A DNA stretch of 64,000 bases from Christensenellaceae bacterium Phil7 (GTDB taxonomy: Bacteria; Bacillota; Clostridia; Christensenellales; CAG-138), in the NCBI GenBank assembly GCA_001940845.1, contig MSGV01000010.1:1-64000 (forward strand). The letters run 5' to 3'. The position numbers were made by a program, and so were the translations under genes. Shown piece by piece: positions 15,418 to 23,879 of this stretch (the first letter of the stretch is position 1; every line of letters starts with the position of its first letter). The notes beneath the pieces are model-generated. The model was not told the DNA's origin. It ran no database searches and was given only the letters and a program-made list of their open reading frames with translations.

Positions 15418-17373
15418 TCAATGACCATCCACCCTGCGGAGGAAGAAATAGATCCTCCCGCCCTGAGCGGATTCCCAATGCTGGTCTGCACAGGTCAGGA
15501 TCGTTATAAAGCTATCATCCGGGGTGACAGTAAGCTGATAATCGAGTTCACTGCGCACCTGCTGGTATGCTATCCAATCTGCAATCTCCTCATCCGTCAT
15601 CGAATCCATTGTCTGAGGATAATTGCAGTTATAATATTGTGATGATTCATTTGGGCTGGATGGCTTCTCTTCATACATGGCAAAAACCTCCCATAGATGA
15701 GTCTCTCCAAATACATTTATTTGCCATACTCTATTTTTGAAAATATCAAAATCCCCGGCATATTTATTCTGAATGAGATGAAGTTGATTCAGCATTATGC
15801 CCGCCACCCTGAGATTATGTCCCGTTATGACAATATTCTGCACCGGCTGACCATAATAAAGATACAAGGAACCGCGCGAGGTCGGCGTCTTAGCATAATC
15901 ATGGGTATGATAATAAAATTTATCGCCATACATGATTGGTCCCTCAATATTGGTCTTATCGATCTTTATATAGCCGGACACATCGGTATTGATATTCTCA
16001 TATTGAGCAAGCTTGACGGAATAGCGAAAGTCCTTAGCGTATTGGTCTATCTCGGTATATCCCGAAACATGATAGCCGAGCTGCACGAGGTCTGCCTTAT
16101 CGACGGTAAGTGGTGCGGAGCTATTGAAATAGACATTTGCGGCTCTCTTCTGAACCTCAGAAAGCTTCACTGAACCGCTCAGATATTCTTTCAAAATCGA
16201 CATATCCGATTCATCGATATCCCCATCCATATCTATATCGCCGAGGATAACGGCTATACCCATCTCCCCGGTTTCAAGCGTTATCTCATCACCTGTACAC
16301 AAAACACTTCCACCCGGCAGTATCGAACCAACGGTCAGTCCCAATATATAGCCCTCATCCGTGCGATACGGCAGAAGCTGCCAATTATCGGTGCTGCACT
16401 GCATATAGCTATCATCTCCAAATGCCAGCACACTCCCATCCCGAAGCATGATGAGCGCATGTTCACCGCTGCTGCTGAACCATTCCGCATTCGGAATGCA
16501 GGCAAGACCATCTTTAATTTCAGATTCAATCAGCGGACAATCGGTGTAAAGCGTTCCTTCAGCATCTATAACCGCAATATGTTCTCCATCCGCAAAAACA
16601 TGAGTGGGTTTCTCTATTTCATCAAACCCTGCAGCCTGCTTACTTGAGTAAAAGCTGCCATCATCCATTATGGCACATACAAAATCCTTGCCGCAGGCTA
16701 TTGCTGCCGGTTTCAATCCAATCGGCAGTGCAAACTCCGGCATATTGCCGATCCCGCTAAAGCTGCCGTCCGGATGTACACAAAGCAGAAAATCGGCACC
16801 GGCAGCAAACATGGTTACTGCCCGCATTGATTCCGTGCTGCCATCGGTTGAATAGACCCTTCCATCACTCGCCAGTGCATACAGCGCAGTATCTGAAGCA
16901 GTTATATCTGCCACATCATGCCATTCGGATACTATTGCTGCAAGCGCAGCATCGCCCGAAAAAAGCAGCGTCCCCTGCTCCGTCAGCCCTGCCGTAAAAT
17001 CATCATTGCCCGCAAGCTTGACCACATCCTTCCAGCCATAGCAATATGCCTGTCCATTGCTGCATCCAATGTATGATAATCTGCCGTTGGATGCAAGCCC
17101 AAATGAAAGTTTACTGCTCGCAAGCACCATCCCGCCGCTGATCTCCAACGTATTATCGACTATTGGCTCAGGCGTAGGTTCCATTGTTTGATCGATTATT
17201 GGATCGATCTCAGCCGAAGCAGTCGGCAATTCGCTTGTCGGCGTTTGCGTTGGCTTGTCGGAGTTCTCATCCAAACGCCCGTCTCCAAGAACAAATGCGA
17301 GCGCAATACCGCCTATCACCAGCAGTGCCGCACATACAATGATGATTATTCGCCTCTTTTTATTCCGATCCAT
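15418..17373 (-). CDS. class B sortase fused to RCC1-like repeats and a dockerin
   Basis: A 651-residue membrane-anchored protein. Residues 8-30 form an N-terminal membrane anchor, followed by a Thr/Pro/Glu-rich linker. Residues 75-360 contain repeated RCC1-like beta-propeller blades (for example ALASDGRVYS, AIMDDGSFYS, IMLRDGSVLAFGDD). Residues 378-432 look like a type I dockerin (GDIDMDGDIDESDMSIL, then a degenerate second half). Residues 445-650 are a class B sortase domain with catalytic His519 (TGHN), Cys628 (LTCAD) and Arg640 or a nearby Arg. Such sortases join surface proteins to peptidoglycan. The fusion is unusual. The gene is downstream of a DUF1284 gene and a regulator on the same strand. 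The start has AGGAG upstream. Confidence 0.85.
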   Translation of the reverse strand: MDRNKKRRIIIIVCAALLVIGGIALAFVLGDGRLDENSDKPTQTPTSELPTASAEIDPIIDQTMEPTPEPIVDNTLEISGGMVLASSKLSFGLASNGRLSYIGCSNGQAYCYGWKDVVKLAGNDDFTAGLTEQGTLLFSGDAALAAIVSEWHDVADITASDTALYALASDGRVYSTDGSTESMRAVTMFAAGADFLLCVHPDGSFSGIGNMPEFALPIGLKPAAIACGKDFVCAIMDDGSFYSSKQAAGFDEIEKPTHVFADGEHIAVIDAEGTLYTDCPLIESEIKDGLACIPNAEWFSSSGEHALIMLRDGSVLAFGDDSYMQCSTDNWQLLPYRTDEGYILGLTVGSILPGGSVLCTGDEITLETGEMGIAVILGDIDMDGDIDESDMSILKEYLSGSVKLSEVQKRAANVYFNSSAPLTVDKADLVQLGYHVSGYTEIDQYAKDFRYSVKLAQYENINTDVSGYIKIDKTNIEGPIMYGDKFYYHTHDYAKTPTSRGSLYLYYGQPVQNIVITGHNLRVAGIMLNQLHLIQNKYAGDFDIFKNRVWQINVFGETHLWEVFAMYEEKPSSPNESSQYYNCNYPQTMDSMTDEEIADWIAYQQVRSELDYQLTVTPDDSFITILTCADQHWESAQGGRIYFFLRRVDGH

Positions 17374-17439
17374 ATCTTTCTCCTAATAAACCCTTCGCTT
17401 CAAAATGCTTTTCATTTTCAACCTGCACTCATATTGATT

Positions 17440-17847
17440 CTATCCGCCAGCCGAATCCATGCACGCCGCTTCACAAATGCCGAACCATTCACAATCCCCG
17501 CATATACCTTCAATATTCTTTGGAAAAATTATGCCCAATACCAGCCTTCTGAGATCGCCCCAGGAAATACGGCTTCCCTCATTCAGCTCCAGCATTTTCA
17601 GTAAGCCTTCATCATACCTTGCAACCTTATCCATGAATTTACAGCCAACCGGATTGGCTTGCGTGACCGCCTCCCGGTTATGACAAGCTCTGCACAAACA
17701 ATCTGCACTTTTTTCTAGGACTATCTGCGTATCCTCGGTCAGAGAAGCGACTACCTCATCCATATTAGCTGTAAATTCCTCACTATAGCCCTCACCCCTA
17801 TAATTCAATATACACATGGAATGGTGCGGCCTCAAATGAAGCATCAT
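17440..17847 (-). CDS. DUF1284 protein, Cys-rich
   Basis: A 135-residue cytoplasmic protein with the DUF1284 signature LRPHHSMCI near the N-terminus and YRGEGYSEEFTANM after it. Cysteine groups CLCRACHN (about 50-57) and CGDCEWFGICEAAC (about 116-129) suggest a metal or Fe-S cluster. The family has no established function. It starts 12 bases after the regulator gene on the same strand and is followed after 66 bases by the sortase gene, so the three probably form one transcription unit. Confidence 0.8.
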   Translation of the reverse strand: MMLHLRPHHSMCILNYRGEGYSEEFTANMDEVVASLTEDTQIVLEKSADCLCRACHNREAVTQANPVGCKFMDKVARYDEGLLKMLELNEGSRISWGDLRRLVLGIIFPKNIEGICGDCEWFGICEAACMDSAGG

Positions 17848-17859
17848 AAACCCCCCCTG

Positions 17860-18948
17860 TCAATCAAGCAGGAATCGATGCAGTCTTTTTATGAATTCAT
17901 CAATCGACTCCCTGTCTATGTTATATATCGTTTTCGTACCCTTAGTGCTGCTTAAAACGAAACCACTGCCGACAAGCCTAGACATATGATGGGATATTGT
18001 TGTAGAATAGAGCTTGAATTGATCTGCGATTTCTTGTCCATAGGCGGGCTTGTTTTTTATATATGACAAGATATCCAAACGGTTTCTATCTGCTAATACC
18101 TTTGTTTTCTCAACAAGATCAAGAGAATCAAATTCCGACAGCGGCATACTGTGAGTCAACGACATCGTAACTCCAATATAAATTATCTTTTGCTTTATAT
18201 TATTCGTTTCAAATGATATTACCATAGCACACTCAGGAGCAAACAAGCATGGACGTATTGCATCTTTTTCATCTATTGAAAAATGTGTCATCGACTCCAC
18301 TTTGTCTCGAGCATTCACAGAATTTTTAAACTCTGCACTGCTGGCTGCAATCAAGTCCTTTGCTAACGATATATTATTCATGAGAACATTTTCTGCAATA
18401 CTCATGATAGAACAAAGTTCTTTAGCATAAGCATCGAAGTTCATCAATGTATCAACTATCTTCCATTTCTGATCGCTATCTATAGACAAGCGATTTATAT
18501 GATTAAGAAATTCCTGTAATGTCGGCTTTTCATTTTCAGAATCCTCCATGCACTCCATACAAACAATTTGCGAAACACATTCTATTTTTTCATCCATGCT
18601 CAAGCACCCGATCTTTTCTGATATATCGCTAACAGAAGTAACACCTGCAAAAACCTGCTTTGCAAGAATCATTGAAGCCGGACTGCAGCCGATAGGGTTT
18701 TCTTTGGATAAAACCCCCGTTCTGCCAAACAGGTATTTAAGTCTTTCCTTTTCAACCGGTAAGCTTGAAATAACCTTATTCTGTATCATAATAAGCGGCT
18801 TGATCAGTTCATAAATCTTCTCGCCTACATCATTCCCGTATCTCGGCCCAATCTTTTCTTTGGTATGACCAACATCACATTCCCTATTTACTCTATCAAG
18901 CATGATAAGCACTTCAAGCAACGGATTTACTTCTACTGAAATATTCAT
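17860..18948 (-). CDS. winged-helix (ArsR-like) regulator with large N-terminal domain, copy 1
   Basis: A 362-residue regulator. Residues 285-355 form an ArsR-type winged helix (KVLADRNRLDILSYI, GQEIADQFKLYSTTISHHMSRLV, then a beta wing and YNIDRESIDEF). The N-terminal 280 residues are helical, without signal peptide or known domain, and may sense a ligand or partner. AAGGAG precedes the ATG. Two more proteins with the same plan and length are encoded at 35283-36389 and 45472-46575. Each of the three is divergent from a secreted surface-protein gene, here the LRR-dockerin at 19281. It leads the operon with DUF1284 and sortase. Confidence 0.85.
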   Translation of the reverse strand: MNISVEVNPLLEVLIMLDRVNRECDVGHTKEKIGPRYGNDVGEKIYELIKPLIMIQNKVISSLPVEKERLKYLFGRTGVLSKENPIGCSPASMILAKQVFAGVTSVSDISEKIGCLSMDEKIECVSQIVCMECMEDSENEKPTLQEFLNHINRLSIDSDQKWKIVDTLMNFDAYAKELCSIMSIAENVLMNNISLAKDLIAASSAEFKNSVNARDKVESMTHFSIDEKDAIRPCLFAPECAMVISFETNNIKQKIIYIGVTMSLTHSMPLSEFDSLDLVEKTKVLADRNRLDILSYIKNKPAYGQEIADQFKLYSTTISHHMSRLVGSGFVLSSTKGTKTIYNIDRESIDEFIKRLHRFLLD

Positions 18949-18970
18949 TATTTCTCCTTATAACGTTTTC

Positions 18971-18984
18971 ACGATATTCATCGT
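18971..18984. promoter_or_regulatory. palindrome near regulator 1 start
   Basis: ACGAT-ATTC-ATCGT, a perfect 5-bp inverted repeat 22 bases upstream of the regulator ATG and just downstream of a TATAAT-like -10 on the minus strand (18990-18996). A likely autoregulatory operator. Confidence 0.4.
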
Positions 18985-19004
18985 TCTAAATTATACCACG
19001 GGTA

Positions 19005-19033
19005 TTGACAGAGTTCAAGCCATATGTTAAAAT
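19005..19033 (+). promoter_or_regulatory. promoter of LRR-dockerin gene
   Basis: TTGACA (19005-19010), 17 bases, TAAAAT (19028-19033). It implies an unusually long 5' leader of about 240 bases before the ATG at 19281. Confidence 0.7.
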
Positions 19034-19157
19034 GCAGCTATAGTGCAACAATCATCGTAGTTTAAGCTGCAATGTATTTGCCATATTAGGGTGATAGTGT
19101 ACGTGTAAACTGAATCGAGCCGCAATATCTGCATCGACGAAAAATGGGAGGTGATAA

Positions 19158-19233
19158 TTGATCCGCACGAAAGCCACACTTATGCATTTCGGTTTGGCTA
19201 TAGATGAGGCATGAAATAAATGCGGTATGCCTC
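19158..19233 (+). promoter_or_regulatory. leader region with 18-codon frame and overlapping hairpin
   Basis: Within the long leader, GGGAGGTGATAA precedes a TTG-initiated frame of 18 codons (MIRTKATLMHFGLAIDEA), ending at TGA 19212-19214. A hairpin GAGGCAT (19206-19212)/ATGCCTC (19227-19233) overlaps its stop codon. The arrangement resembles a translation-coupled control element. No T-run follows directly, so a role in masking or stability fits better than termination. Confidence 0.3.
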
Positions 19234-19280
19234 TTTGGGAAGAAATGCATCATTAATAAAGATGAAAGGACTGCTAATCA

Positions 19281-20720
19281 ATGAAAAAGAATTTCAAGAC
19301 CTCCGTTTGCCTTATCCTTGCCGCAGCATTTTCCTTCCTGCTGTGCTTCCCCATTACTGCAATGAGTTCTGCGGAATATAACCCAGTCCACCTGGAAAAG
19401 GTTCGCGCTTTTTTGGAAACGACGGATGAAAACGGGATCACAAATGGACAAAAGATCAACCCCTCCTACGATCCGCAAAGCCCTGAAACATGGAGAAGCG
19501 GAATGTATGGCTTCTTCTTTAACGAAGCTGGTGATCTTACAAACGTATTTATACTGTTCATAGAGGTTACAGGACGGCTTGACGTCAGTGGTATCACGAC
19601 AATGCATGAGCTTATCATATATGATGGAGCTCTTGACGGTATCGATATAACAGGCTGCACCGGGCTTCAGAATCTGGATCTGGGGAGGCAAAATCTCACA
19701 AAAATCGATGGAATTGAAACCTGCTCCGCACTCACCGGTGCAAATGTAAACGAGAATAAGCTGGTCGAGCTGCATTTATCTGCGCCCCATCTCACGACTC
19801 TGTACTGCTATCAAAACCAGCTCACAGAGCTGGATCTTAGCCAATGCCCGGCATTGACGATGGTTTCCTGCGGATATAACCCCATAGCCGAACTTGATCT
19901 CTCTGCGAATCCTGCAATACAGTCTCTCTACTGCCACGATATGGCGCTTTCATCGCTGAACGTCAGCAGCTTAACTAATTTAGAATTACTCTGGTGCCAG
20001 AACAACAACCTGTCAGGCTCTTTGGATCTAACCCATAGCAATTCTCTGTTGATCACAGATACAACCGGAAATTCTCTGAATTCCGCATCACTGCTATCCT
20101 CCTGGCATGGTGCAAACGTCTCGATCAACAGTATTGGAGGTGGGTATGTAAGCTTTTATGCAAAGGATACCATGGTCGATGAGCAGTGGACCTTCCCCGT
20201 TACCTGCATTGCGGAGAGTGATGAGAATGTACGTTTTGTACACTGGATTGATGATGCAACCGGCGAAATCATTTCAGAAGATCCAGCCTTCACCATTCAA
20301 CGCGGCGTTGGCGGGAGCTTCACGGCCGTGTTCGAACCCTATGAAACATATCTTGTATTCTTTGTAGATAGGGATGGCACGCTGATCTCACGTCAAAGCG
20401 TTGAGTATGGGGCAAGCGCCACGGCTCCAGAGGCACCTGCTCATGAATACTACACCTTCACAGAATGGGCTGGCGGTGATTACAACAACGTGACATGTGA
20501 TATGGTACTGGTCGCACAATACTCTCTCAACATGATCATTGGAGATGTGAATTATGATGGCCTCGTCGAGATCACGGATGCCCTTCTGGCAATGCGTGCA
20601 GCAATGAGCCTTATCAACCTCGATGACGAACAGCTTTTGGCGGCCGATGCCAATGCTGATATGCATCTTCTCATTACCGACGCAGCACATATATCACGCA
20701 TTGCTCTCAATCTGCTATAG
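19281..20720 (+). CDS. secreted leucine-rich-repeat protein with dockerin-like C-terminus
   Basis: A 479-residue exported protein. Residues 1-30 form a signal peptide. Residues 95-270 contain about eight bacterial leucine-rich repeats of roughly 20 residues (TLYCYQNQLTELDLSQCPAL). An InlB/Flg_new-type module follows (EYYTFTEWAGG, residues 355-410). Residues 415-479 resemble a dockerin, with the calcium loops GDVNYDGLVEITDALLAM and ADANADMHLLITDAAHISR; the second loop is degenerate. It is likely a surface adhesin or binding protein. It is divergent from regulator copy 1, and a convergent terminator separates it from the 2-oxoacid oxidoreductase operon. Confidence 0.82.
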   Translation: MKKNFKTSVCLILAAAFSFLLCFPITAMSSAEYNPVHLEKVRAFLETTDENGITNGQKINPSYDPQSPETWRSGMYGFFFNEAGDLTNVFILFIEVTGRLDVSGITTMHELIIYDGALDGIDITGCTGLQNLDLGRQNLTKIDGIETCSALTGANVNENKLVELHLSAPHLTTLYCYQNQLTELDLSQCPALTMVSCGYNPIAELDLSANPAIQSLYCHDMALSSLNVSSLTNLELLWCQNNNLSGSLDLTHSNSLLITDTTGNSLNSASLLSSWHGANVSINSIGGGYVSFYAKDTMVDEQWTFPVTCIAESDENVRFVHWIDDATGEIISEDPAFTIQRGVGGSFTAVFEPYETYLVFFVDRDGTLISRQSVEYGASATAPEAPAHEYYTFTEWAGGDYNNVTCDMVLVAQYSLNMIIGDVNYDGLVEITDALLAMRAAMSLINLDDEQLLAADANADMHLLITDAAHISRIALNLL

Positions 20721-20755
20721 TAATCTATAATTCAACAATATCGATTTCCGATACA

Positions 20756-20802
20756 AAAGGGACTGTTTCAACCGATTCATTTTCGATTGGAGCAGTCCCT
20801 TT
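20756..20802. terminator. bidirectional terminator
   Basis: AAAGGGACTG (20756-20765) pairs with CAGTCCCTTT (20793-20802). It lies between the convergent LRR-dockerin gene and the last gene of the oxidoreductase operon. Confidence 0.8.
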
Positions 20803-20835
20803 ATCCGGTTCTTTATCCCTGGCTAACGGCTTAGC

Positions 20836-21375
20836 TTATTTCCTGATGCTCTCCGCACCCATCTCAATCGCCTGACGGTTCATGGGGATGAGGTGAGCCT
20901 TACGCTCTCCAAGCTTATAGAGCAGCGCGTTGAGGACGCTTTCGGTCTCAACAACATGGGTTGCCTCGAGGAAAGCACCAAGCATTGCCATATTCAATAC
21001 CTTTGGATTGCCGAGCTTATCGGCGATCTCATTACAGGGAACATAGTAAACATCGATATCGGTACGGGTCGCCTTCTTATCAATGATAGAGCTATTGATG
21101 AAGAGCTTGCCGCCCGGATTCACATTCGCCTCAAACTTATCAAGCGAGGGAGCATTCATAGCGATGACGCAATCGGCCATGCTGAGAACGGGAGAAGCGA
21201 TCGGTTCATCGGAAACAACGACAGAGCAATTTGCTGTGCCGCCGCGCATTTCCGGACCATAGGAGGGAAGCCAGCTGACATTCCTGCCTTCATTCATACC
21301 CGCATAGGCGATGAGCTGACCGATGAGCAGAACGCCCTGACCGCCGAAGCCGGCGAAAATATTAGTCAAAAGCAT
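20836..21375 (-). CDS. 2-oxoacid:ferredoxin oxidoreductase, gamma subunit
   Basis: A 179-residue gamma subunit with the family start [20 protein letters not shown] and the [18 protein letters not shown] motif. It completes a four-subunit enzyme (delta, alpha, beta, gamma in transcription order) that oxidatively decarboxylates a 2-oxoacid to acyl-CoA and reduces ferredoxin. It starts only 2 bases after the beta-subunit stop. The subunit set fits 2-oxoglutarate or branched-chain 2-oxoacid (KorABCD/Vor) enzymes better than single-chain PFOR, but the substrate is not decidable from sequence by eye. Confidence 0.92.
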   Translation of the reverse strand: MLLTNIFAGFGGQGVLLIGQLIAYAGMNEGRNVSWLPSYGPEMRGGTANCSVVVSDEPIASPVLSMADCVIAMNAPSLDKFEANVNPGGKLFINSSIIDKKATRTDIDVYYVPCNEIADKLGNPKVLNMAMLGAFLEATHVVETESVLNALLYKLGERKAHLIPMNRQAIEMGAESIRK

Positions 21376-21377
21376 GT

Positions 21378-22124
21378 TTATACCTCCTTGGTGATATCCT
21401 TTTTAACGCCGAGAGGATAATACGGAATCATGTTCTCCTCAAGCCACTTCATGGACTCGACGGGGCTGAGGCCCCAGTTTGTGGGACAATTGGAGAGCAC
21501 CTCAACGAGGCTGAAGCCCTTGCCGGCGAGCTGGCATTCGAAAGCATTCTTTATAGCCTTCTTTGCCCTGACGATGTTTGCGGGGCTATTGACTGCAACG
21601 CGCTCGATATAGGCACTGCCCTCGATGGTTGCAAGCATCTCAGCAACGCGGATTGGGCTGCCGCAATGATCCTTATCACGGCCATAGGGGCTGGTGGTTG
21701 TCTTCTGACCGACAAGGGTCGTCGGAGCCATCTGACCGCCAGTCATGCCATAAATGGCATTATTGATGAAGATGGTGGTGATCTTCTCTCCGCGATGAGC
21801 GGCATGAACGATCTCCGCTGCACCGATGGAGGCGAGGTCACCGTCACCCTGATAGGTGAAAACGACTCGATTAGGATCGGTACGCTTTACACCGGTGCCG
21901 ACAGCGGGAGCACGGCCATGAGCCGCCTCAATGCTGTCCAGGTTGAAATATTTATATCCGAATACTGCGCAGCCAACGGGAACGATGGCAATGGTGCGAT
22001 CCTGAATGCCAAGCTCCTCAACGACTTCGGCTACGAGCCTATGAACGATACCATGACCGCAGCCAGGGCAATAATGCAGCACTGCATCGGTCAGGATAGG
22101 GGTCTTCTTAAATACGGTCTGCAT
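21378..22124 (-). CDS. 2-oxoacid:ferredoxin oxidoreductase, beta (TPP) subunit
   Basis: A 248-residue catalytic subunit binding thiamine pyrophosphate. It has the YCPGCGHGIVHRL motif near residue 18 (cluster or TPP Cys pair) and the TPP/Mg signature GDGDLASIGAAEIVHAAHRGEKITTIFINN, followed by YGMTGGQMAPTT. This order and length match KorB/VorA-type proteins. It lies between the alpha and gamma genes with 2-base gaps, a tightly packed operon. The ferredoxin it reduces could feed butyrate metabolism or hydrogen formation. Confidence 0.93.
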   Translation of the reverse strand: MQTVFKKTPILTDAVLHYCPGCGHGIVHRLVAEVVEELGIQDRTIAIVPVGCAVFGYKYFNLDSIEAAHGRAPAVGTGVKRTDPNRVVFTYQGDGDLASIGAAEIVHAAHRGEKITTIFINNAIYGMTGGQMAPTTLVGQKTTTSPYGRDKDHCGSPIRVAEMLATIEGSAYIERVAVNSPANIVRAKKAIKNAFECQLAGKGFSLVEVLSNCPTNWGLSPVESMKWLEENMIPYYPLGVKKDITKEV

Positions 22125-22126
22125 AA

Positions 22127-23194
22127 TTAAGCCTCCCTTGATTTCATGATAAACTCTGCGATTTCTTCTGCGGTGGGGGTATAGCTGCCGGGCTTGCCAT
22201 AGAATTCTACGGGCTTTGTGCCATTTACGGTCAGCTTAACATCCTCGACCATTTGGCCTGCACTGATCTCGACGGTTATAGCCTTCTTTACGCTATCCTG
22301 CGCCATGACAGCAGCAAGCTCCTTCTCGGGGAAGGGCCATACTGTGATCGGTCTGAACATACCGACCTTAAGCCCCTGCTTTTCGCAGAGATTGATTGCG
22401 GATTTACAGATGCGGGCAACAGTGCCGTATGCACATACGATGATCTCTGCGCCTTCGGTATGATAAAGCTCCGCACGGGTCTCATTTTCACGAATGATCT
22501 TATATCTTGCCTGAAGCCTGTCATTGAGCTCCTGAAGCTCATCAACCTCGATATAGAGCGAATTTACAATCGCACGAGGACGTCCGCTTTCAGGGGACCA
22601 ACCCGTCGCAGCCCAATCCTTCTTGGGAAGCTCACGAGCTTCATGCTCATGGAATTCAACGGGCTCCATCATCTGTCCGATGATACCATCGGCAAGAATC
22701 ATGGTGGGGGTGCGATAGATATCCGCAAGATCGAAAGCATCATGCATCAGATCCACCGCTTCCTGAACTGAGGAAGGAGCGAGCACGATGGGATGATAAT
22801 CACCATGTCCGCCGCCGCGGGTGGCCTGGAAATAGTCGCCCTGAGAAGGCTGGATGGAACCGAGACCGGGGCCGCCGCGAACCATGTTTACTACTACGCA
22901 GGGAAGCTCTGCACCTGCTAAATACGTCATACCCTCCTGCTTGAGGCTGATTCCCGGGCTGGAAGAGCTGGTCATACACCTTGCGCCGGCAGCGGCCGCA
23001 CCATAAACCATATTTATAGCAGCAACTTCGCTCTCCGCCTGAAGGAAACAACCGCCGACCTTGGGAAGACGAGCAGCCATATATTCAGGTATGTCATTCT
23101 GAGGGGTGATGGGATAGCCGAAGAAGTAGTGGCAGCCCGCCTGAATTGCGGCTTCTGCAACAGCTTCGCAGCCCTTCATCAATTTCTTTGCCAT
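22127..23194 (-). CDS. 2-oxoacid:ferredoxin oxidoreductase, alpha subunit
   Basis: A 355-residue alpha subunit. The N-terminal pyrimidine-binding region has CHYFFGYPITPQNDIPEYMA and the SEVAAINMVYGAAAAGARCMTSSSSPGISL stretch. The C-terminal transketolase-like region has VCAYGTVARI and MFRPITVWPFPEKEL. The form with FFGYPITPQNDIPEYM is typical of VorB/KorA proteins that act on branched-chain 2-oxoacids or 2-oxoglutarate in anaerobes. It is followed immediately by the beta gene and preceded by a ferredoxin-type delta subunit. Confidence 0.92.
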   Translation of the reverse strand: MAKKLMKGCEAVAEAAIQAGCHYFFGYPITPQNDIPEYMAARLPKVGGCFLQAESEVAAINMVYGAAAAGARCMTSSSSPGISLKQEGMTYLAGAELPCVVVNMVRGGPGLGSIQPSQGDYFQATRGGGHGDYHPIVLAPSSVQEAVDLMHDAFDLADIYRTPTMILADGIIGQMMEPVEFHEHEARELPKKDWAATGWSPESGRPRAIVNSLYIEVDELQELNDRLQARYKIIRENETRAELYHTEGAEIIVCAYGTVARICKSAINLCEKQGLKVGMFRPITVWPFPEKELAAVMAQDSVKKAITVEISAGQMVEDVKLTVNGTKPVEFYGKPGSYTPTAEEIAEFIMKSREA

Positions 23195-23209
23195 GTTTCT
23201 AACCTCCTA

Positions 23210-23419
23210 CTACTCTTTCTCAATCGTGATAACTGCATCCGGACATGTCCTTGCGCAGCTCGCGCAGGCAACACACGCGGCCATATCGGTTATCTCGGCG
23301 GGATGATAGCCCTTTTCGTTGAGCTTGTGCTCAGCCAGCATAAGAAGCTGTTTCGGGCAAGCACGCACACACAGACCGCAGCCCTTGCAGCGATTCTCAT
23401 CAATGGTAAGTCTAACCAT
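23210..23419 (-). CDS. 2-oxoacid oxidoreductase delta subunit, 2x[4Fe-4S] ferredoxin
   Basis: A 69-residue protein with two CxxCxxCxxxCP cluster motifs: CKGCGLCVRACP near residues 11-22 and CVACASCARTCP near residues 48-59. It carries electrons from the TPP site to external ferredoxin. It is the first gene of the four-gene operon, reached from the promoter at 23489-23516, with a 15-base gap to the alpha gene. GGAGG lies before the ATG at 23419. Confidence 0.92.
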   Translation of the reverse strand: MVRLTIDENRCKGCGLCVRACPKQLLMLAEHKLNEKGYHPAEITDMAACVACASCARTCPDAVITIEKE

Positions 23420-23488
23420 AAGTGAACCTCCTTGATTTATGTAGGCTCATTCTCCCTGCGGAGAACCGCCTATCATCTGTCCTAGCCT

Positions 23489-23516
23489 ATTATAGCACTG
23501 CTCCGGAAAATGACAA
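23489..23516 (-). promoter_or_regulatory. promoter of 2-oxoacid oxidoreductase operon
   Basis: On the minus strand TTGTCA (23511-23516), 16 bases, perfect TATAAT (23489-23494), 70 bases before the delta-subunit ATG. Confidence 0.7.
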
Positions 23517-23522
23517 AGCCTT

Positions 23523-23590
23523 TTGCGCAATATATATGATTTTTTTGATTTTTTTGCGCAATATAAGCATTTTGGGTGCCTGCGTAATAT
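23523..23590. promoter_or_regulatory. repeated TTGCGCAATATA elements upstream of the oxidoreductase promoter
   Basis: TTGCGCAATATA occurs exactly at 23523-23534 and 23554-23565; each contains the 8-bp palindrome TTGCGCAA, 31 bp apart (about three helical turns). A third copy with one mismatch, TGCGTAATAT, lies at 23581-23590. They sit just upstream of the -35 box, where an activator or co-operative repressor would bind. Otherwise the 460 bases from 23420 to 23879 hold no gene. Confidence 0.6.
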
Positions 23591-23734
23591 TTGATCCAAA
23601 GTTGGTTCAAGTTTCATATATGATTCAAATTGAAGAAGTGATCTCCTATCCTTTTATTCAAAATTCTGCCTATATTTCGAAAAACAGCATATGCTTAGCA
23701 TGCAGGGGCTTAAGGGAAAAGGGATTGGATAAAA

Positions 23735-23776
23735 AAGCGGGGCATTTCGCAAAAACAACAAAAATCGAAATGCCCC
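23735..23776 (-). terminator. terminator of the TetR-type regulator gene
   Basis: GGGGCATTTCG (23739-23749) and CGAAATGCCCC (23766-23776) form an 11-bp stem. On the minus strand it is followed by GCTTTTTT, about 100 bases past the regulator stop. Confidence 0.75.
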
Positions 23777-23879
23777 TTGGAGGGAACGTGACCAGGGTAA
23801 GGGGATACCCGGTCAATGCGCATCGATGAGCTCAGTCTGCCTTCTCAACCCATCGGAAAGAAATAGACGATTCTCAGAA

